64,000 nucleotides of DNA from Evtepia sp048184675. Lineage in GTDB: Bacteria; Bacillota; Clostridia; Oscillospirales; Oscillospiraceae. Shown here one piece after another: positions 23,830 to 32,315 of this stretch. A program made the translations under genes and the position numbers. How positions within the stretch are numbered: position 1 is the first letter of the stretch; each line of letters opens with the position of its first letter. Under the pieces are notes generated by a model. It saw nothing but the letters and a program-made list of their open reading frames with translations, did no database searches and was not told the DNA's origin. Location: assembly GCA_048184675.1 (NCBI GenBank), contig DBEYYM010000006.1, positions 1 through 64,000 of the forward strand. Direction: 5' to 3'.

Positions 23830-23849
23830 GGATCTCCACCGGTAAGGGG

Positions 23850-23880
23850 GTGGGCGGAAACGCCCGCCCTCTTTTTTTAT
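23850..23880 (+). terminator. Terminator after reverse rubrerythrin
   Basis: GTGGGCGG-AAA-CGCCCGCC-type stem followed by CTTTTTTT. Confidence 0.85.
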
Positions 23881-23977
23881 GGGCTGGGGGAATGGGAAAT
23901 TGTGGTAACCTGGGGCAAGCGATTTGCGTCTGGCGGGGCCGTATGAAAAACGGGATTTTTGAAAAAATTTTTGAAAG

Positions 23978-24052
23978 GAAGCCCTGCAGGGCTTCCGTCT
24001 TTTATTGCTGCGCAATAAAAGACGATAAGGATTCCTTGCTATCCTTAGAAAA
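23978..24052. repeat. Three consecutive hairpins
   Basis: GGAAGCCCTG|CAGGGCTTCC, a perfect 20-bp palindrome (23978-23997), then GTCTTTTATTG-CTGCG-CAATAAAAGAC (23998-24024), then AAGGAT-TCCTTGCT-ATCCTT (about 24028-24047). They lie in a 440-base gene-free gap and look like a composite intergenic repeat. Confidence 0.6.
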
Positions 24053-24154
24053 ATGCCGGGGCGGGATTTGGCCTGGTTTGAGGGGGTGCCTTGGTTGCGG
24101 CGGGGAGAAAAAATGCAACTTGGAAGAAATTTTTGCATGTTGGGTGTGAAATTA

Positions 24155-24183
24155 TTGCAAAAAAAGAAAAACCGAGTTATAAG
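24155..24183 (+). promoter_or_regulatory. Promoter of the LytTR gene
   Basis: TTGCAA (24155-24160), 17 bases, TATAAG (24178-24183). The start near 24190 falls next to the first CTAACTC half-site. Confidence 0.6.
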
Positions 24184-24193
24184 GTAGGACAAG

Positions 24194-24279
24194 CTAACTC
24201 CTGTAGATTTTTGGGAGAACCGGTGGAACATGGACGAAAAGGGTTCTTTTTTATTGCCGAGAGTTAGGTTGCGCTAACT
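24194..24279. promoter_or_regulatory. Operator-like half-sites and dyad before the LytTR gene
   Basis: CTAACTC at 24194-24200, GAGTTAG at 24261-24267 and CTAACT at 24274-24279. The last two form the dyad AGTTAG-GTTGCG-CTAACT ending 18 bases before the start codon. The same dyad core precedes the ABC/ECF operon at 44339. Confidence 0.6.
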
Positions 24280-24297
24280 GGAAGGGAGTGTGATACT

Positions 24298-24750
24298 TTG
24301 AAGATTACCATCCACCAAAGGGAGGGCCTGCAGGAGACGGAAGTCATCATTCGCTGCGCGAAGATGGAGCGCCGGATCCGTGACCTGGCCGAATATATTA
24401 GGCAGAGCGCGTCCTCTCTGGAAGGACGGGTGGATGACGCAACCTATTACGTGCCCTTAGACAGCATTCTATACATCGACAGCGTGGAGAAAAAGACCTT
24501 CTTCTATGATAAGGACCGGGTTTACCACAGCCAGTTTAGCCTCCATGAGCTGGAGGGCCGGCTGGGGGAGACCGTGTTTGTGCGCATCAACAAGGCCTGC
24601 ATTGTCAATCTCTTTCATGTGGACCACACGATTCCCCGGACCAACCGCCGGCTGGAGCTGGTGATGACAAACGGCGAGCGGCTCATGGTCACCCGCACCT
24701 ATTTTAACCAGTTTAAGCAGCGGAATGAGATCTATCGCAATGGGGTTTAG
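24298..24750 (+). CDS. LytTR-domain transcriptional regulator
   Basis: A 150-residue regulator with a C-terminal LytTR DNA-binding domain (residues about 50-148: YYVPLDSILYIDSVEKKTFF, FVRINKACIVNLFHVDHTIP). The N-terminal third is a short helical region without receiver domain, so it is a stand-alone LytTR protein. Start is TTG at 24298 after AAGGGAG; no ATG fits. LytTR proteins often control surface or secreted functions, and the pilus-like locus starts 185 bases downstream, so it is the likely local activator. Bases 24751-24935 contain no supported gene. Confidence 0.85.
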   Translation: MKITIHQREGLQETEVIIRCAKMERRIRDLAEYIRQSASSLEGRVDDATYYVPLDSILYIDSVEKKTFFYDKDRVYHSQFSLHELEGRLGETVFVRINKACIVNLFHVDHTIPRTNRRLELVMTNGERLMVTRTYFNQFKQRNEIYRNGV

Positions 24751-24935
24751 CTGTGCAAAGAAGAATGGCGGTGGATATGCTGCTTGCCCAGATGCCTGCG
24801 AAGGCGCTGGGGAGGCTTTCCCTGCCGGGAAGAGAGAGCCTGGGGCGATTGCTTCGCCGTGGGTCCAGTTTTTGCACCCTGACGGGGCTTACATTTTTTC
24901 TATGACAGCCCAAGACAAAGGATAGGAGGAACACA

Positions 24936-26180
24936 ATGAAAATCATTTCATCAAAGATATTGGCGGCAATGCTTGTGGTGCTGATGCTCTGCATGCTGCT
25001 GCCGAGCGCGGCGTTGGCGGAAGGCGAGACAATTACGCTGAAAAAGTATCAAGAGGAAGCAAATTATACAAAAATTACTATATCTGACGCAACCAGCGGA
25101 ATTCCTGCAGGTACCTATTATGCGGCGCCTGTTAAGAGTATTGCGATTGTAAAGCAAGCCCGATTTGCCATTGTATTTGGTGTAGAGTCAATATCGGATG
25201 AGTTGAAGCAAGCAATTCAGAATGCAGATGGAAGTATCTATAAGAATGGCGAGCTTAAGGTAGACAACATATATCCTACTACTCAAAGCTCATATACCGT
25301 GCAGGGTAGCAATGCCGGAACCTACTATTTTGGTTACGAAGAGAATGGCGTGAAATATGTGCTTGCACCGCAAGGCAAGGTCAGCCATTTCTTGACGGAT
25401 GTGACCAATCCTTCAACGACACCTACTCCTGACCCCACTCCTGACCCCACTCCTGATCCTGGCACCGACCCCACCCCCGACACTCCCCCCGAAAAGGAGA
25501 GCAAACCCTCTATGGATAAGGACATCAGCGCGGACGGCCGAGAATATAAGGAAGATAGCCTGGAAAATGCCGTTGCACCGGGTGCCACGGTTTACTTCCA
25601 ACTGACATCTAACCTGCCCGAGGCGCTGAAAACCGTCATCACGGAGGCTGCAGACGGTACTAAAACAATGAACGTAGGACAAACGCTGACTTTCACAGAC
25701 ACCATGTCCTCGAACCTGACCCTGAATGCAGACAGTGTAGTGGTGCAGATCGGAACGGAGACTGTGACGAACTCTACTGACAGTAGTGCTACATCTTATT
25801 ATACAGTAAGTGAAGTTACGACCAACAACGACGGCACAAAGACCTTCACCGTGGAACTCGATTTGACTGCCCTGTACAATGCCGGAAAAATCACGGATGC
25901 CGACATTGGAATCGCAGATAAGGTTACAGTAACTTATAGTGCTACGGTCTCTGAAAGCGCACAGAATGAGGAAGACTTCCAGAACAAAGCCAAGGCCACA
26001 TATAACAATGTGAGCTCTGTCGATAGCCTAGTCACTGGCAAAGTGGAAACTGAAGAGCCAGATACCCCCCCGGACACCCCCCCCACCGGCGGTGCCGGCA
26101 CCACGCTGTTCACCGTGGGCGGCCTGGGTCTGATGGCCGTGGCGGGCGCCCTGCTGCTGCGCCGCCGCCAGGACGCATAA
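24936..26180 (+). CDS. Isopeptide-forming pilin-like surface protein
   Basis: A 414-residue exported protein. Signal peptide about 1-28 (AMLVVLMLCMLLPSAALAEG), a Lys/Thr-rich domain, a TPDP repeat linker (about 165-190), a DUF11/isopeptide-like domain (about 205-360) and a C-terminal sorting signal beginning PPTGG near residue 382, then a hydrophobic segment and RRRQDA. PPTGG departs from LPXTG but fits class C sortase pilin signals. The sortase gene follows directly, so this is a probable pilus shaft subunit. The first half is AT-richer than the flanks. Confidence 0.8.
   Translation: MKIISSKILAAMLVVLMLCMLLPSAALAEGETITLKKYQEEANYTKITISDATSGIPAGTYYAAPVKSIAIVKQARFAIVFGVESISDELKQAIQNADGSIYKNGELKVDNIYPTTQSSYTVQGSNAGTYYFGYEENGVKYVLAPQGKVSHFLTDVTNPSTTPTPDPTPDPTPDPGTDPTPDTPPEKESKPSMDKDISADGREYKEDSLENAVAPGATVYFQLTSNLPEALKTVITEAADGTKTMNVGQTLTFTDTMSSNLTLNADSVVVQIGTETVTNSTDSSATSYYTVSEVTTNNDGTKTFTVELDLTALYNAGKITDADIGIADKVTVTYSATVSESAQNEEDFQNKAKATYNNVSSVDSLVTGKVETEEPDTPPDTPPTGGAGTTLFTVGGLGLMAVAGALLLRRRQDA
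25423..25490 (+). repeat. In-frame TPDP repeat in the pilin linker
   Basis: Tandem copies of a 12-base unit (CCTGACCCCACT) encode Thr-Pro-Asp-Pro repeats, a flexible wall-spanning linker. Copy number is probably variable. Confidence 0.7.
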
Positions 26181-26209
26181 CCTTCCAACCAAACCAACGG
26201 ACACTGACC

Positions 26210-26241
26210 AAGGCGGCCGCGTTTTTTGCGCGGCCGCCTTT
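26210..26241. terminator. Strong hairpin between pilin and sortase
   Basis: 12-bp stem AAGGCGGCCGCG / CGCGGCCGCCTT with a 7-base loop. The following T-run is short (TTTGGGGG), so it may attenuate rather than stop transcription and keep sortase levels below pilin. Confidence 0.6.
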
Positions 26242-26253
26242 GGGGGAACCAAG

Positions 26254-27090
26254 ATGAAAAAACGAGTTTCTGGCATCCTGCTGGTGCTGGTCTTTCTGGT
26301 TGGCCTGGGGCTGCTGGGGTACCCTTGGGTCAGCAACTGGGTGTATGCCCGCCGCAGCGCGGCGGAAAACGAGTCCTACCACACCGCCATCTGGGGCCTG
26401 AGCCAGGAGGTGTGCGACGCCCTGTGGACCCAGGCCGAGGCCTATAACCGCCAGCTGGCGGAGAAAGACCACCCCCTGTTCCTGACCAAAGCGGAGCGGG
26501 AAGAAGTCAGCCAATACCTGAACCCCATGGGCATCGGGCAGATGGGGTACCTCACCATCGATAAGATCCACGTGGAGATCCCCATCTACCAGGGCACGGA
26601 AGAACCCCAGCTCCAGGCGGGGGCGGGCTGGTGGATTGGCACCTCCCTGCCCACAGGGGGCGAGAGCACCCACTGTGTGCTGGCGGCCCACAACGGCCTG
26701 GTGAAAGCGAAGATGTTTACCGACCTGGACCAGCTGGTGGTGGGGGACCAGTTTTCCCTGACCATTCTGGACCGGGTGCTGACCTATGAGGTGGACCAGA
26801 TCCTGGTGACCGAGCCAGAGGACTACACGCCCCTGACGATTCTGCCCGGCCAGGACCTGGTGACTTTGTATACCTGCACCCCCTATGGGGTGAACACCCA
26901 CCGCCTGCTGGTGCGCGGCCACCGGGTGGAGACCCCGGCGGAGGTAGACTCCGCCCCAGGGGGCTGGGGCTGGGTGCCCGTGCTGCTGGGGCCGTCGGCC
27001 TTGTTGCTGGTTCTGGGCGTTCGGGACCAGTGGCAGAAGCACGGGGGGCGTTCCCCCAAACCACATCGAAAGGAGGGCGATGCGCCATGA
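26254..27090 (+). CDS. Class C (pilus-assembly) sortase
   Basis: Membrane transpeptidase joining pilin subunits. The 278-residue protein has an N-terminal membrane anchor (VSGILLVLVFLVGLGLLGY), catalytic His146 (AAHNGLVKA), Cys208 in TLYTCTPYG and Arg217 in HRLLVRG, and a second hydrophobic segment near the C-terminus (about 244-258), the two-anchor topology of class C. It lies between two proteins with sorting signals and overlaps the next start by four bases (ATGA). Confidence 0.92.
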   Translation: MKKRVSGILLVLVFLVGLGLLGYPWVSNWVYARRSAAENESYHTAIWGLSQEVCDALWTQAEAYNRQLAEKDHPLFLTKAEREEVSQYLNPMGIGQMGYLTIDKIHVEIPIYQGTEEPQLQAGAGWWIGTSLPTGGESTHCVLAAHNGLVKAKMFTDLDQLVVGDQFSLTILDRVLTYEVDQILVTEPEDYTPLTILPGQDLVTLYTCTPYGVNTHRLLVRGHRVETPAEVDSAPGGWGWVPVLLGPSALLLVLGVRDQWQKHGGRSPKPHRKEGDAP

Positions 27091-28070
27091 AAACAGCGGT
27101 CAAACAACGGTGGATCCCTGGGATCCTGGTGCTGCTTTTGGGGCTGCTGCTGCCCGGCCAGGCCCTGGCAGCCGGCGGCAGCCTGACCCTGACCGGCTGC
27201 CAGGAAGGGGCAGTCTTTCAAGTCTACCGGGTGGCGGAAGGCGACAAGCTGGTGGGAGACTTTGCGGCCTATTCTGTGGATCTCACCAGCGCCAGCCAGC
27301 GGGATGCTGCGGCCACCCTGGCCGGCTACGTGGCCCGAGACCAGCTGCCGGCAACGAAGACGGCGACAGTCTCCCAAGGTAAGGCGGTCTTCTCCGGCCT
27401 GGAGGAGGGGCTCTATCTGGTGGTGGGAGAGACCACGGTGCAGGGAAAGAGCACCTATGTTCCGGTGCCCTGTTTGATCCAGGTTTCTGCCGCCGGCTCT
27501 GTCACCGCCGTGGTAAAACACGACGTGACCCACGACAGCGGCCATGACAAGGACAAGATCACTTGCCAGGTGAAAAAAGTGTGGTCCGGGGACCAGGAGA
27601 GCACCCGGCCAGAGGAGATCACCGTGCAGCTGCTGCGCAACGGGGCGGTCTACCAAAGGGCCACCCTGAGCAGCGCCAACAATTGGAGCTACACCTGGAA
27701 CAACCTCAGCGCCAGCAGCCGCTGGCAGGTGGTGGAGGAAACAGTACCGGCGGGCTACCAGGTGTCGGTGTCCCAGGAGGGGACCACCTTTACCATCACC
27801 AACACCTATGAGACCACCCCCAGCACCCCCACCCAGCCCACGACGCCGGCAAACCCCACCACCCCCACGGAGCCGACGAACCCCAACCAGCCCACCACCC
27901 CCACGACGCCGACCAATCCCAGCACCCCCACCACAACCACCTCAAAGCCCACCCTGCCCCAAACCGGGCAGCTGAACTGGCCGGTTCCGGTGCTGGCGGC
28001 GGCAGGCCTGAGCCTGTGCGCTGCCGGGTGGCTGATCCAGCGCCGGAAGGGCAACCGCCGTGCGGGGTAA
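27087..28070 (+). CDS. LPQTG-anchored surface protein with Cna-B-type domain
   Basis: A 327-residue exported protein: signal peptide about 1-29 (ILVLLLGLLLPGQALAAGG), an N-terminal prealbumin-like domain, a Cna-B domain about 150-235 (VKKVWSGDQESTRPEEITVQ, WQVVEETVPAGYQVSVSQEG), a Pro/Thr repeat linker and LPQTG at residue 290 with a hydrophobic and basic tail. The ATG at 27087 overlaps the sortase stop. It is likely a minor or basal pilin, attached to the wall by the housekeeping or the adjacent sortase. Confidence 0.85.
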   Translation: MKTAVKQRWIPGILVLLLGLLLPGQALAAGGSLTLTGCQEGAVFQVYRVAEGDKLVGDFAAYSVDLTSASQRDAAATLAGYVARDQLPATKTATVSQGKAVFSGLEEGLYLVVGETTVQGKSTYVPVPCLIQVSAAGSVTAVVKHDVTHDSGHDKDKITCQVKKVWSGDQESTRPEEITVQLLRNGAVYQRATLSSANNWSYTWNNLSASSRWQVVEETVPAGYQVSVSQEGTTFTITNTYETTPSTPTQPTTPANPTTPTEPTNPNQPTTPTTPTNPSTPTTTTSKPTLPQTGQLNWPVPVLAAAGLSLCAAGWLIQRRKGNRRAG

Positions 28071-28668
28071 GGCCGGCCCAGTCTGCCTGGCCCTGGGCGT
28101 GGTGCTGGTGGCGGCAGCCCTGGCCCTGTTCCTCTTGAACCAGTGGCAGGCCAGCCGGGCGGAGGCTTTCGCCCAGGAGGTGCTGCCCCAGCTGGAGGAG
28201 GAGATCCAGGAAGACACCGAGACGGGGGAGGAGACACAGCCCGTCCCCCTGGCCCAGGACCTCTCCACGCCCATTGTGACGGTGGAGGGGCGCGACTACC
28301 TGGGCTATCTCTCCCTGCCCACTCTGGGCCTGGAGCTGCCTGTTCTGGCCCAGTGGAATTACCCCAACCTGGCCCTGTCCCCCTGCTGTTACACCGGGAG
28401 CGTCCAGACCGGGGACCTGGTCATTGCCGGGCACAACTACCGCCGGCAGTTCGGGAAGCTGACCGCCCTGGAGGTGGGTGACCCGGTGTATTTCACCGGG
28501 ATGAACGGAACCCGCTGGCGCTACCAGGTGGCCGAGCGGACGGTTTTGGCCGCCACCGCCGTGGAGGAAATGACCAGCGGCGCCTATGACCTGACCCTCT
28601 TCACCTGCACCTATGGCGGCCAAAGCCGGCTGACCATCCGGTGCGTGCTGGAAGGGGTCGGGGCATAA
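28060..28668 (+). CDS. Second sortase of the locus
   Basis: A 202-residue sortase with one N-terminal membrane anchor (about 8-26), catalytic His125 (VIAGHNYRR), Cys183 in TLFTCTYGG and Arg190. The missing C-terminal anchor separates it from the class C enzyme upstream; the class is not clear. Start is GTG at 28060, eleven bases inside the LPQTG gene, so it should be translationally coupled to it. Its likely substrate is that protein. Confidence 0.85.
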   Translation: MRGKAGPVCLALGVVLVAAALALFLLNQWQASRAEAFAQEVLPQLEEEIQEDTETGEETQPVPLAQDLSTPIVTVEGRDYLGYLSLPTLGLELPVLAQWNYPNLALSPCCYTGSVQTGDLVIAGHNYRRQFGKLTALEVGDPVYFTGMNGTRWRYQVAERTVLAATAVEEMTSGAYDLTLFTCTYGGQSRLTIRCVLEGVGA

Positions 28669-28718
28669 GGCAAGGGAGCCCCCGGCACAAAGGTGCCCTG
28701 GGCGGCAAGACAGAACAG

Positions 28719-28755
28719 AAAAAGGACCGAACCCCATAGGGGTTCGGTCCTTTTT
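28719..28755. terminator. Bidirectional terminator between sortase and hydrogenase genes
   Basis: AAAAAGGACCGAACCCC-ATA-GGGGTTCGGTCCTTTTT, near-perfect 17-bp stem with T-runs on both strands. Confidence 0.92.
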
Positions 28756-28770
28756 GCTTTGTCGGGTTGG

Positions 28771-30489
28771 TTACAGGCTCCAGGTGCTCTGGTCGGTGTG
28801 GAGGAGGTGGTGGGCCTTCTCCGACAGGGGGGCCTCTAGGTAGTCCCGGTACAGGGCCTGGATGGAGGGGTTCTCGTGGGAGAAGCGGATGGGGCTTTCG
28901 GCGTCCAGGTGGTACAGGTGCTGGCCCCGGGCGGCGGAGTAGTCCTGGCCGTCGTGGATGGGCTGGCCGCCGCCGCCGGAGCAGCCGCCGGGGCAGGCCA
29001 TGACCTCCACAAAGTCATAGTGGACCTGGCCGGTGCGCAGGGCGTCCATGAGCTCCCGGGCGCTGGCGAGGCCCGAGGCCACAGCCAGGTGGAGCTGGGT
29101 GTCGCCAATGGTAAAGGCGGCCTCCCGCCAGGGCTTCTGGCCCCGGATCTCCTGGAAGGCGTCGGCGGGGGGATTGGAGCCGGTGAGCTTCCAATAGGCG
29201 GTGCGCAGAGCGGCCTCCATCACGCCGCCGGTGACCCCGAAGATGACCCCGGCGCCGGAGCCGCGGCCCAGGGGGCTGTCAAAGTCCTCCTCCGGCAGGC
29301 AGGCCACGTTGATCTGCATGGCCTGGAGCATCCGGTCCAGCTCCCGGGTGGTGAGGACGATGTCCACGTCCTGGCCGGCGGCGTCGTTGACCTGGGGCAC
29401 GGCGGCCTCATATTTCTTGGCGGTGCAGGGCATGACGGAGACGCAGAAAATATCCTCGGGCTCCTTGCCCAGCAGCTGGGCGTAATAGCTCTTGGCCACG
29501 GCCCCGAACATCTGCTGGGGGCTCTTGGCGGTGGAGAGGTGGCTGGTCATCTCAGGGTATTCCTTGCGGACAAACCGCACCCAGCCGGGGCAGCAGGAGG
29601 TAAACTGGGGCAGCTTGCTGTTTTCGGGGTGGGTCAGCCGCTCTACAAACTCGCTGCTCTCCTCCATAATGGTCAGGTCGGCGGAGAAGGTGGTGTCGAA
29701 GACGTGCTTTACCCCCAGGGCCCGGACGGCGGCGGCCAGGCGCTTTTCCGTGGCCTGGTCGGGGGTCAGGCCCAGGATCTCGCCCCAGGCGGACCGGACG
29801 GCAGGGGCGATCTGGAAGACCACCTCCTTGGTGGGGTCGCTGAGGGCGGCGAAGACGGTTTCGGTGTCGTCCCGCTCCCGCAGGGCCCCCACGGGGCAGT
29901 GGACCACGCATTGGCCGCACAGGGCGCAGCTGGCCTCGTTCATCCGCAGGCCGCCGTGGATGCGCACGGTGGTGTGGGCGCCGGAGCCGGTGACCTCCCA
30001 GGCCCCCAGGGACTGAATCCGGTCACAGACCGACACGCAGCGGAGACATTTGATGCACTTGGAGCTGTCCCGGAGAATGGGCAGGGTGGGGTCCCAGGGC
30101 CGCTCGGAAACCTGGTTGCGGAAGGGGACCTGCTGAATGTTCATGGCCTTGGACAGGGCCTGGAGGGAGCAGTTGCCGCTGCGCACACAGGTGACGCAGT
30201 GGTCCACGTGCTGGGAGAGGATGAGCTCCACGTTGGTCTTCCGGGCCACCCGCACCCGCTGGGTGTTGGTGTGGACCACCATGCCGTCTTCCACCAGGGT
30301 GTTGCAGGCGGTGGCCAGCTTGTCCACCCCATCTACCTCCACGGCGCAGATGCGGCAGGAGGCCACCTCGTTGATCTCCCGCAGGTAGCAGAGGGTGGGA
30401 ATGTGAATGTCCAGCGCGGCGGCAGCGTCCAAAATGGTGGTGCCGGCGGGGACGGTTACCGTTCGGTTGTCGATGGTTAGGGTTACCAT
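28771..30489 (-). CDS. [FeFe]-hydrogenase catalytic subunit
   Basis: A 572-residue iron-only hydrogenase. Domains in order: [2Fe-2S] ferredoxin (Cys34, 45, 48, 62), His-ligated [4Fe-4S] (H94-x3-C98-x2-C101-x5-C107), two [4Fe-4S] (Cys145-155 and 188-198), and the H-cluster domain with TSCCPGW at 297-303, MPCTAKK at 353-359 and the third motif EVMACPGGCSGGGGQP near 490. All H-cluster cysteines are present. The multi-cluster N-terminus matches NAD(P)-linked soluble hydrogenases. Its start overlaps the end of the FeS/FAD partner, so the two form a unit that couples H2 to pyridine nucleotide. Confidence 0.94.
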   Translation of the reverse strand: MVTLTIDNRTVTVPAGTTILDAAAALDIHIPTLCYLREINEVASCRICAVEVDGVDKLATACNTLVEDGMVVHTNTQRVRVARKTNVELILSQHVDHCVTCVRSGNCSLQALSKAMNIQQVPFRNQVSERPWDPTLPILRDSSKCIKCLRCVSVCDRIQSLGAWEVTGSGAHTTVRIHGGLRMNEASCALCGQCVVHCPVGALRERDDTETVFAALSDPTKEVVFQIAPAVRSAWGEILGLTPDQATEKRLAAAVRALGVKHVFDTTFSADLTIMEESSEFVERLTHPENSKLPQFTSCCPGWVRFVRKEYPEMTSHLSTAKSPQQMFGAVAKSYYAQLLGKEPEDIFCVSVMPCTAKKYEAAVPQVNDAAGQDVDIVLTTRELDRMLQAMQINVACLPEEDFDSPLGRGSGAGVIFGVTGGVMEAALRTAYWKLTGSNPPADAFQEIRGQKPWREAAFTIGDTQLHLAVASGLASARELMDALRTGQVHYDFVEVMACPGGCSGGGGQPIHDGQDYSAARGQHLYHLDAESPIRFSHENPSIQALYRDYLEAPLSEKAHHLLHTDQSTWSL

Positions 30490-32315
30490 TTTGCCAGTCT
30501 CCCTCCTTTGAAGCCCGCGTGGCCGTAGTGGTCACAGCGGAGGCAGCGGCTGCATTCCTGGGCCATTTCCTGCTCGGACATGCAGTTTTCCATAAGCTCG
30601 AAGTCGTTTTTCCGCCAGCTGGCCTCACGCTCGGTGAGATCCACGCGGCCGGTGGCGCCCTTCAGCCGGAAGGGGGCGGGGGGAACCTCCAGGTTGGCGG
30701 AGATATCGGTGTGGCAGCCGAAGTATTCATCGATACTGGCGGCGGCTACCTTGCCGGCCTCGATGGCCAGGATGACGGTGGCAGGGCCGGAGACGCAGTC
30801 GCCGCCGGAGAAGACCCCCTCCATGCCGGGGATGCTGCCGTCGTCGGCGGTGACGATGTTGTCCCACTTGGTGGGCACGCCCGCTTGGGCGAAAACCTTG
30901 GAGTCCACCACCTGGCCCACGGCCATGAGGACCACGTCACAGGGGATGAGCTCCTCGGGCTGGTCGGCCTTTCGGGGGGCGGGGCGGCCGCCCCGGACCT
31001 CGCCAATGACCTGGGGCTGGACCACAAGGCCGGTGACCTGGCCGGCCTCGTTGGTCTCGATGCGGACGGGGGCCTTCAGAGGGAGGACCTCGCAGCCCTC
31101 GGCCATGGCCCCTTCAATCTCTTCGGGCAGGGCGGTCATGTCGGAGATCCGGCGGCGGTAGACGCACTTGACCGACTTGGCCCCCAGACGGACGGAGGTC
31201 CGGGTGGCGTCCATGGCCACGTTGCCGCCGCCCACGATGACCACGTTTTTGCCGGTGAAGTCGGGCTTCACCGAGCGGATGGTGGTGTCCAGCAGCTGGA
31301 TGGCGGACAGGACGCCGTCAGCGTCCTCCCCGGGGATGCCCAGGCTCTTGTGGAGGCAGGCGCCGATGGCCAGGTAGAGGCTGTCGTAGTTCTGGCGCAG
31401 CTCCTCCATGGTCACGTCGGTACCCACGTCGCAGTTATACTTGACCTCCACCCCGGTGGAGAGAATGTTGTCAATGTCCCAGTCCAGATAGGACCCGGGC
31501 AGGCGGTAGCTGGGGATGCCGTAGCGGAGCATGCCCCCCAGCTTGGGCTTGCGCTCAAAGACGGTGACCTTGTGGCCCATGAGGGAGAGGAAGTAGGCGG
31601 CGGTGAGGCCGGAGGGGCCTCCGCCCACCACGGCCACGGTTTTGCCGGTGTCCGGCGCCCGAGGCGGGGCGGGGACGGGGCCGGAGGTGTGGTCCACGGC
31701 GAAGCGCTTGATGCCCCGGATGTTCAGGGGGGAGTCCACAATGGTCCGGCGGCAGTGGGTTTCGCAGGGGTGCTCACACACCAGGCCGCAGACCGAGGGG
31801 AAGGGGTTGTCCTTGCGGATGAGGCGGATGGCGTCGTCATACCGCTCCTCTCCCACCAGGGAGATGTAGCCGGGCACGTCCACGTGGGCGGGGCAGAGCT
31901 CCACACAGGGGACGCTCTTAAAGTTGGCGGTGCAGCTGCCCTGGGTCACGTGGGCCAGGTAGTCGTCCTGGAAGGCCACGTAGCCGTCTAGGACCATTTG
32001 GGCGGCCTCAAAGCCGATGGCGCAGTCGGCGCTGTCTACGATGGATTGGGCGGTGCGGAGGATGGTATCCAGGTCGGCCTGGCTGCCCTGTCCGTCCAAA
32101 AGTTGGTCCAGCAGGTCAGACAAACGGTCCAGGCCGATGCGGCAGGGGACACATTTGCCGCAGCTCTGGGCCAAACATAGCTTCAGAAACGCGCTGGTGA
32201 GCTCCACGGGGCAGTTTCCGCAGGGGGCCGCGGAAATCCGTCGCTCCATATCGGCGTAGAGGTCGTCCACCGTGCGCTGGGAATTTTCCCAGGGGGTGAT
32301 ACGCAGTCTGCTCAA
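30483..32315 (-). CDS. NuoF-tail / GltD-like FeS-flavin oxidoreductase, hydrogenase partner
   Basis: About 610 residues. The N-terminus carries a NuoF-type [4Fe-4S] motif without the FMN domain (SCGKCVPCRIG, Cys52/55/58), then a DPYD/GltD ferredoxin-like region (SVCGLVCEHPCETHCRR), FAD- and NAD(P)-binding Rossmann domains (VAVVGGGPSGLTAA and VVIVGGGNVAMDAT), and a C-terminal CSRCLRC. Likely passes electrons between NAD(P)H and the adjacent hydrogenase. I favour the TTG start at 32313-32315, nine bases after GGAG; longer in-frame ATG starts lack a ribosome site. It overlaps the hydrogenase gene by seven bases. Confidence 0.85.
   Translation of the reverse strand: MSRLRITPWENSQRTVDDLYADMERRISAAPCGNCPVELTSAFLKLCLAQSCGKCVPCRIGLDRLSDLLDQLLDGQGSQADLDTILRTAQSIVDSADCAIGFEAAQMVLDGYVAFQDDYLAHVTQGSCTANFKSVPCVELCPAHVDVPGYISLVGEERYDDAIRLIRKDNPFPSVCGLVCEHPCETHCRRTIVDSPLNIRGIKRFAVDHTSGPVPAPPRAPDTGKTVAVVGGGPSGLTAAYFLSLMGHKVTVFERKPKLGGMLRYGIPSYRLPGSYLDWDIDNILSTGVEVKYNCDVGTDVTMEELRQNYDSLYLAIGACLHKSLGIPGEDADGVLSAIQLLDTTIRSVKPDFTGKNVVIVGGGNVAMDATRTSVRLGAKSVKCVYRRRISDMTALPEEIEGAMAEGCEVLPLKAPVRIETNEAGQVTGLVVQPQVIGEVRGGRPAPRKADQPEELIPCDVVLMAVGQVVDSKVFAQAGVPTKWDNIVTADDGSIPGMEGVFSGGDCVSGPATVILAIEAGKVAAASIDEYFGCHTDISANLEVPPAPFRLKGATGRVDLTEREASWRKNDFELMENCMSEQEMAQECSRCLRCDHYGHAGFKGGRLAKW

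Noticed and set aside
24765..24905. 46-codon ATG frame between the LytTR and pilin genes
   Set aside because: It has only a weak AAGAAG ahead of the start and no family resemblance or conserved pattern that I can see; it may be chance.
25423..25490. Tandem 12-base repeats that could suggest a CRISPR-like array
   Set aside because: The repeats are contiguous without spacers and encode an in-frame TPDP linker in a surface protein.
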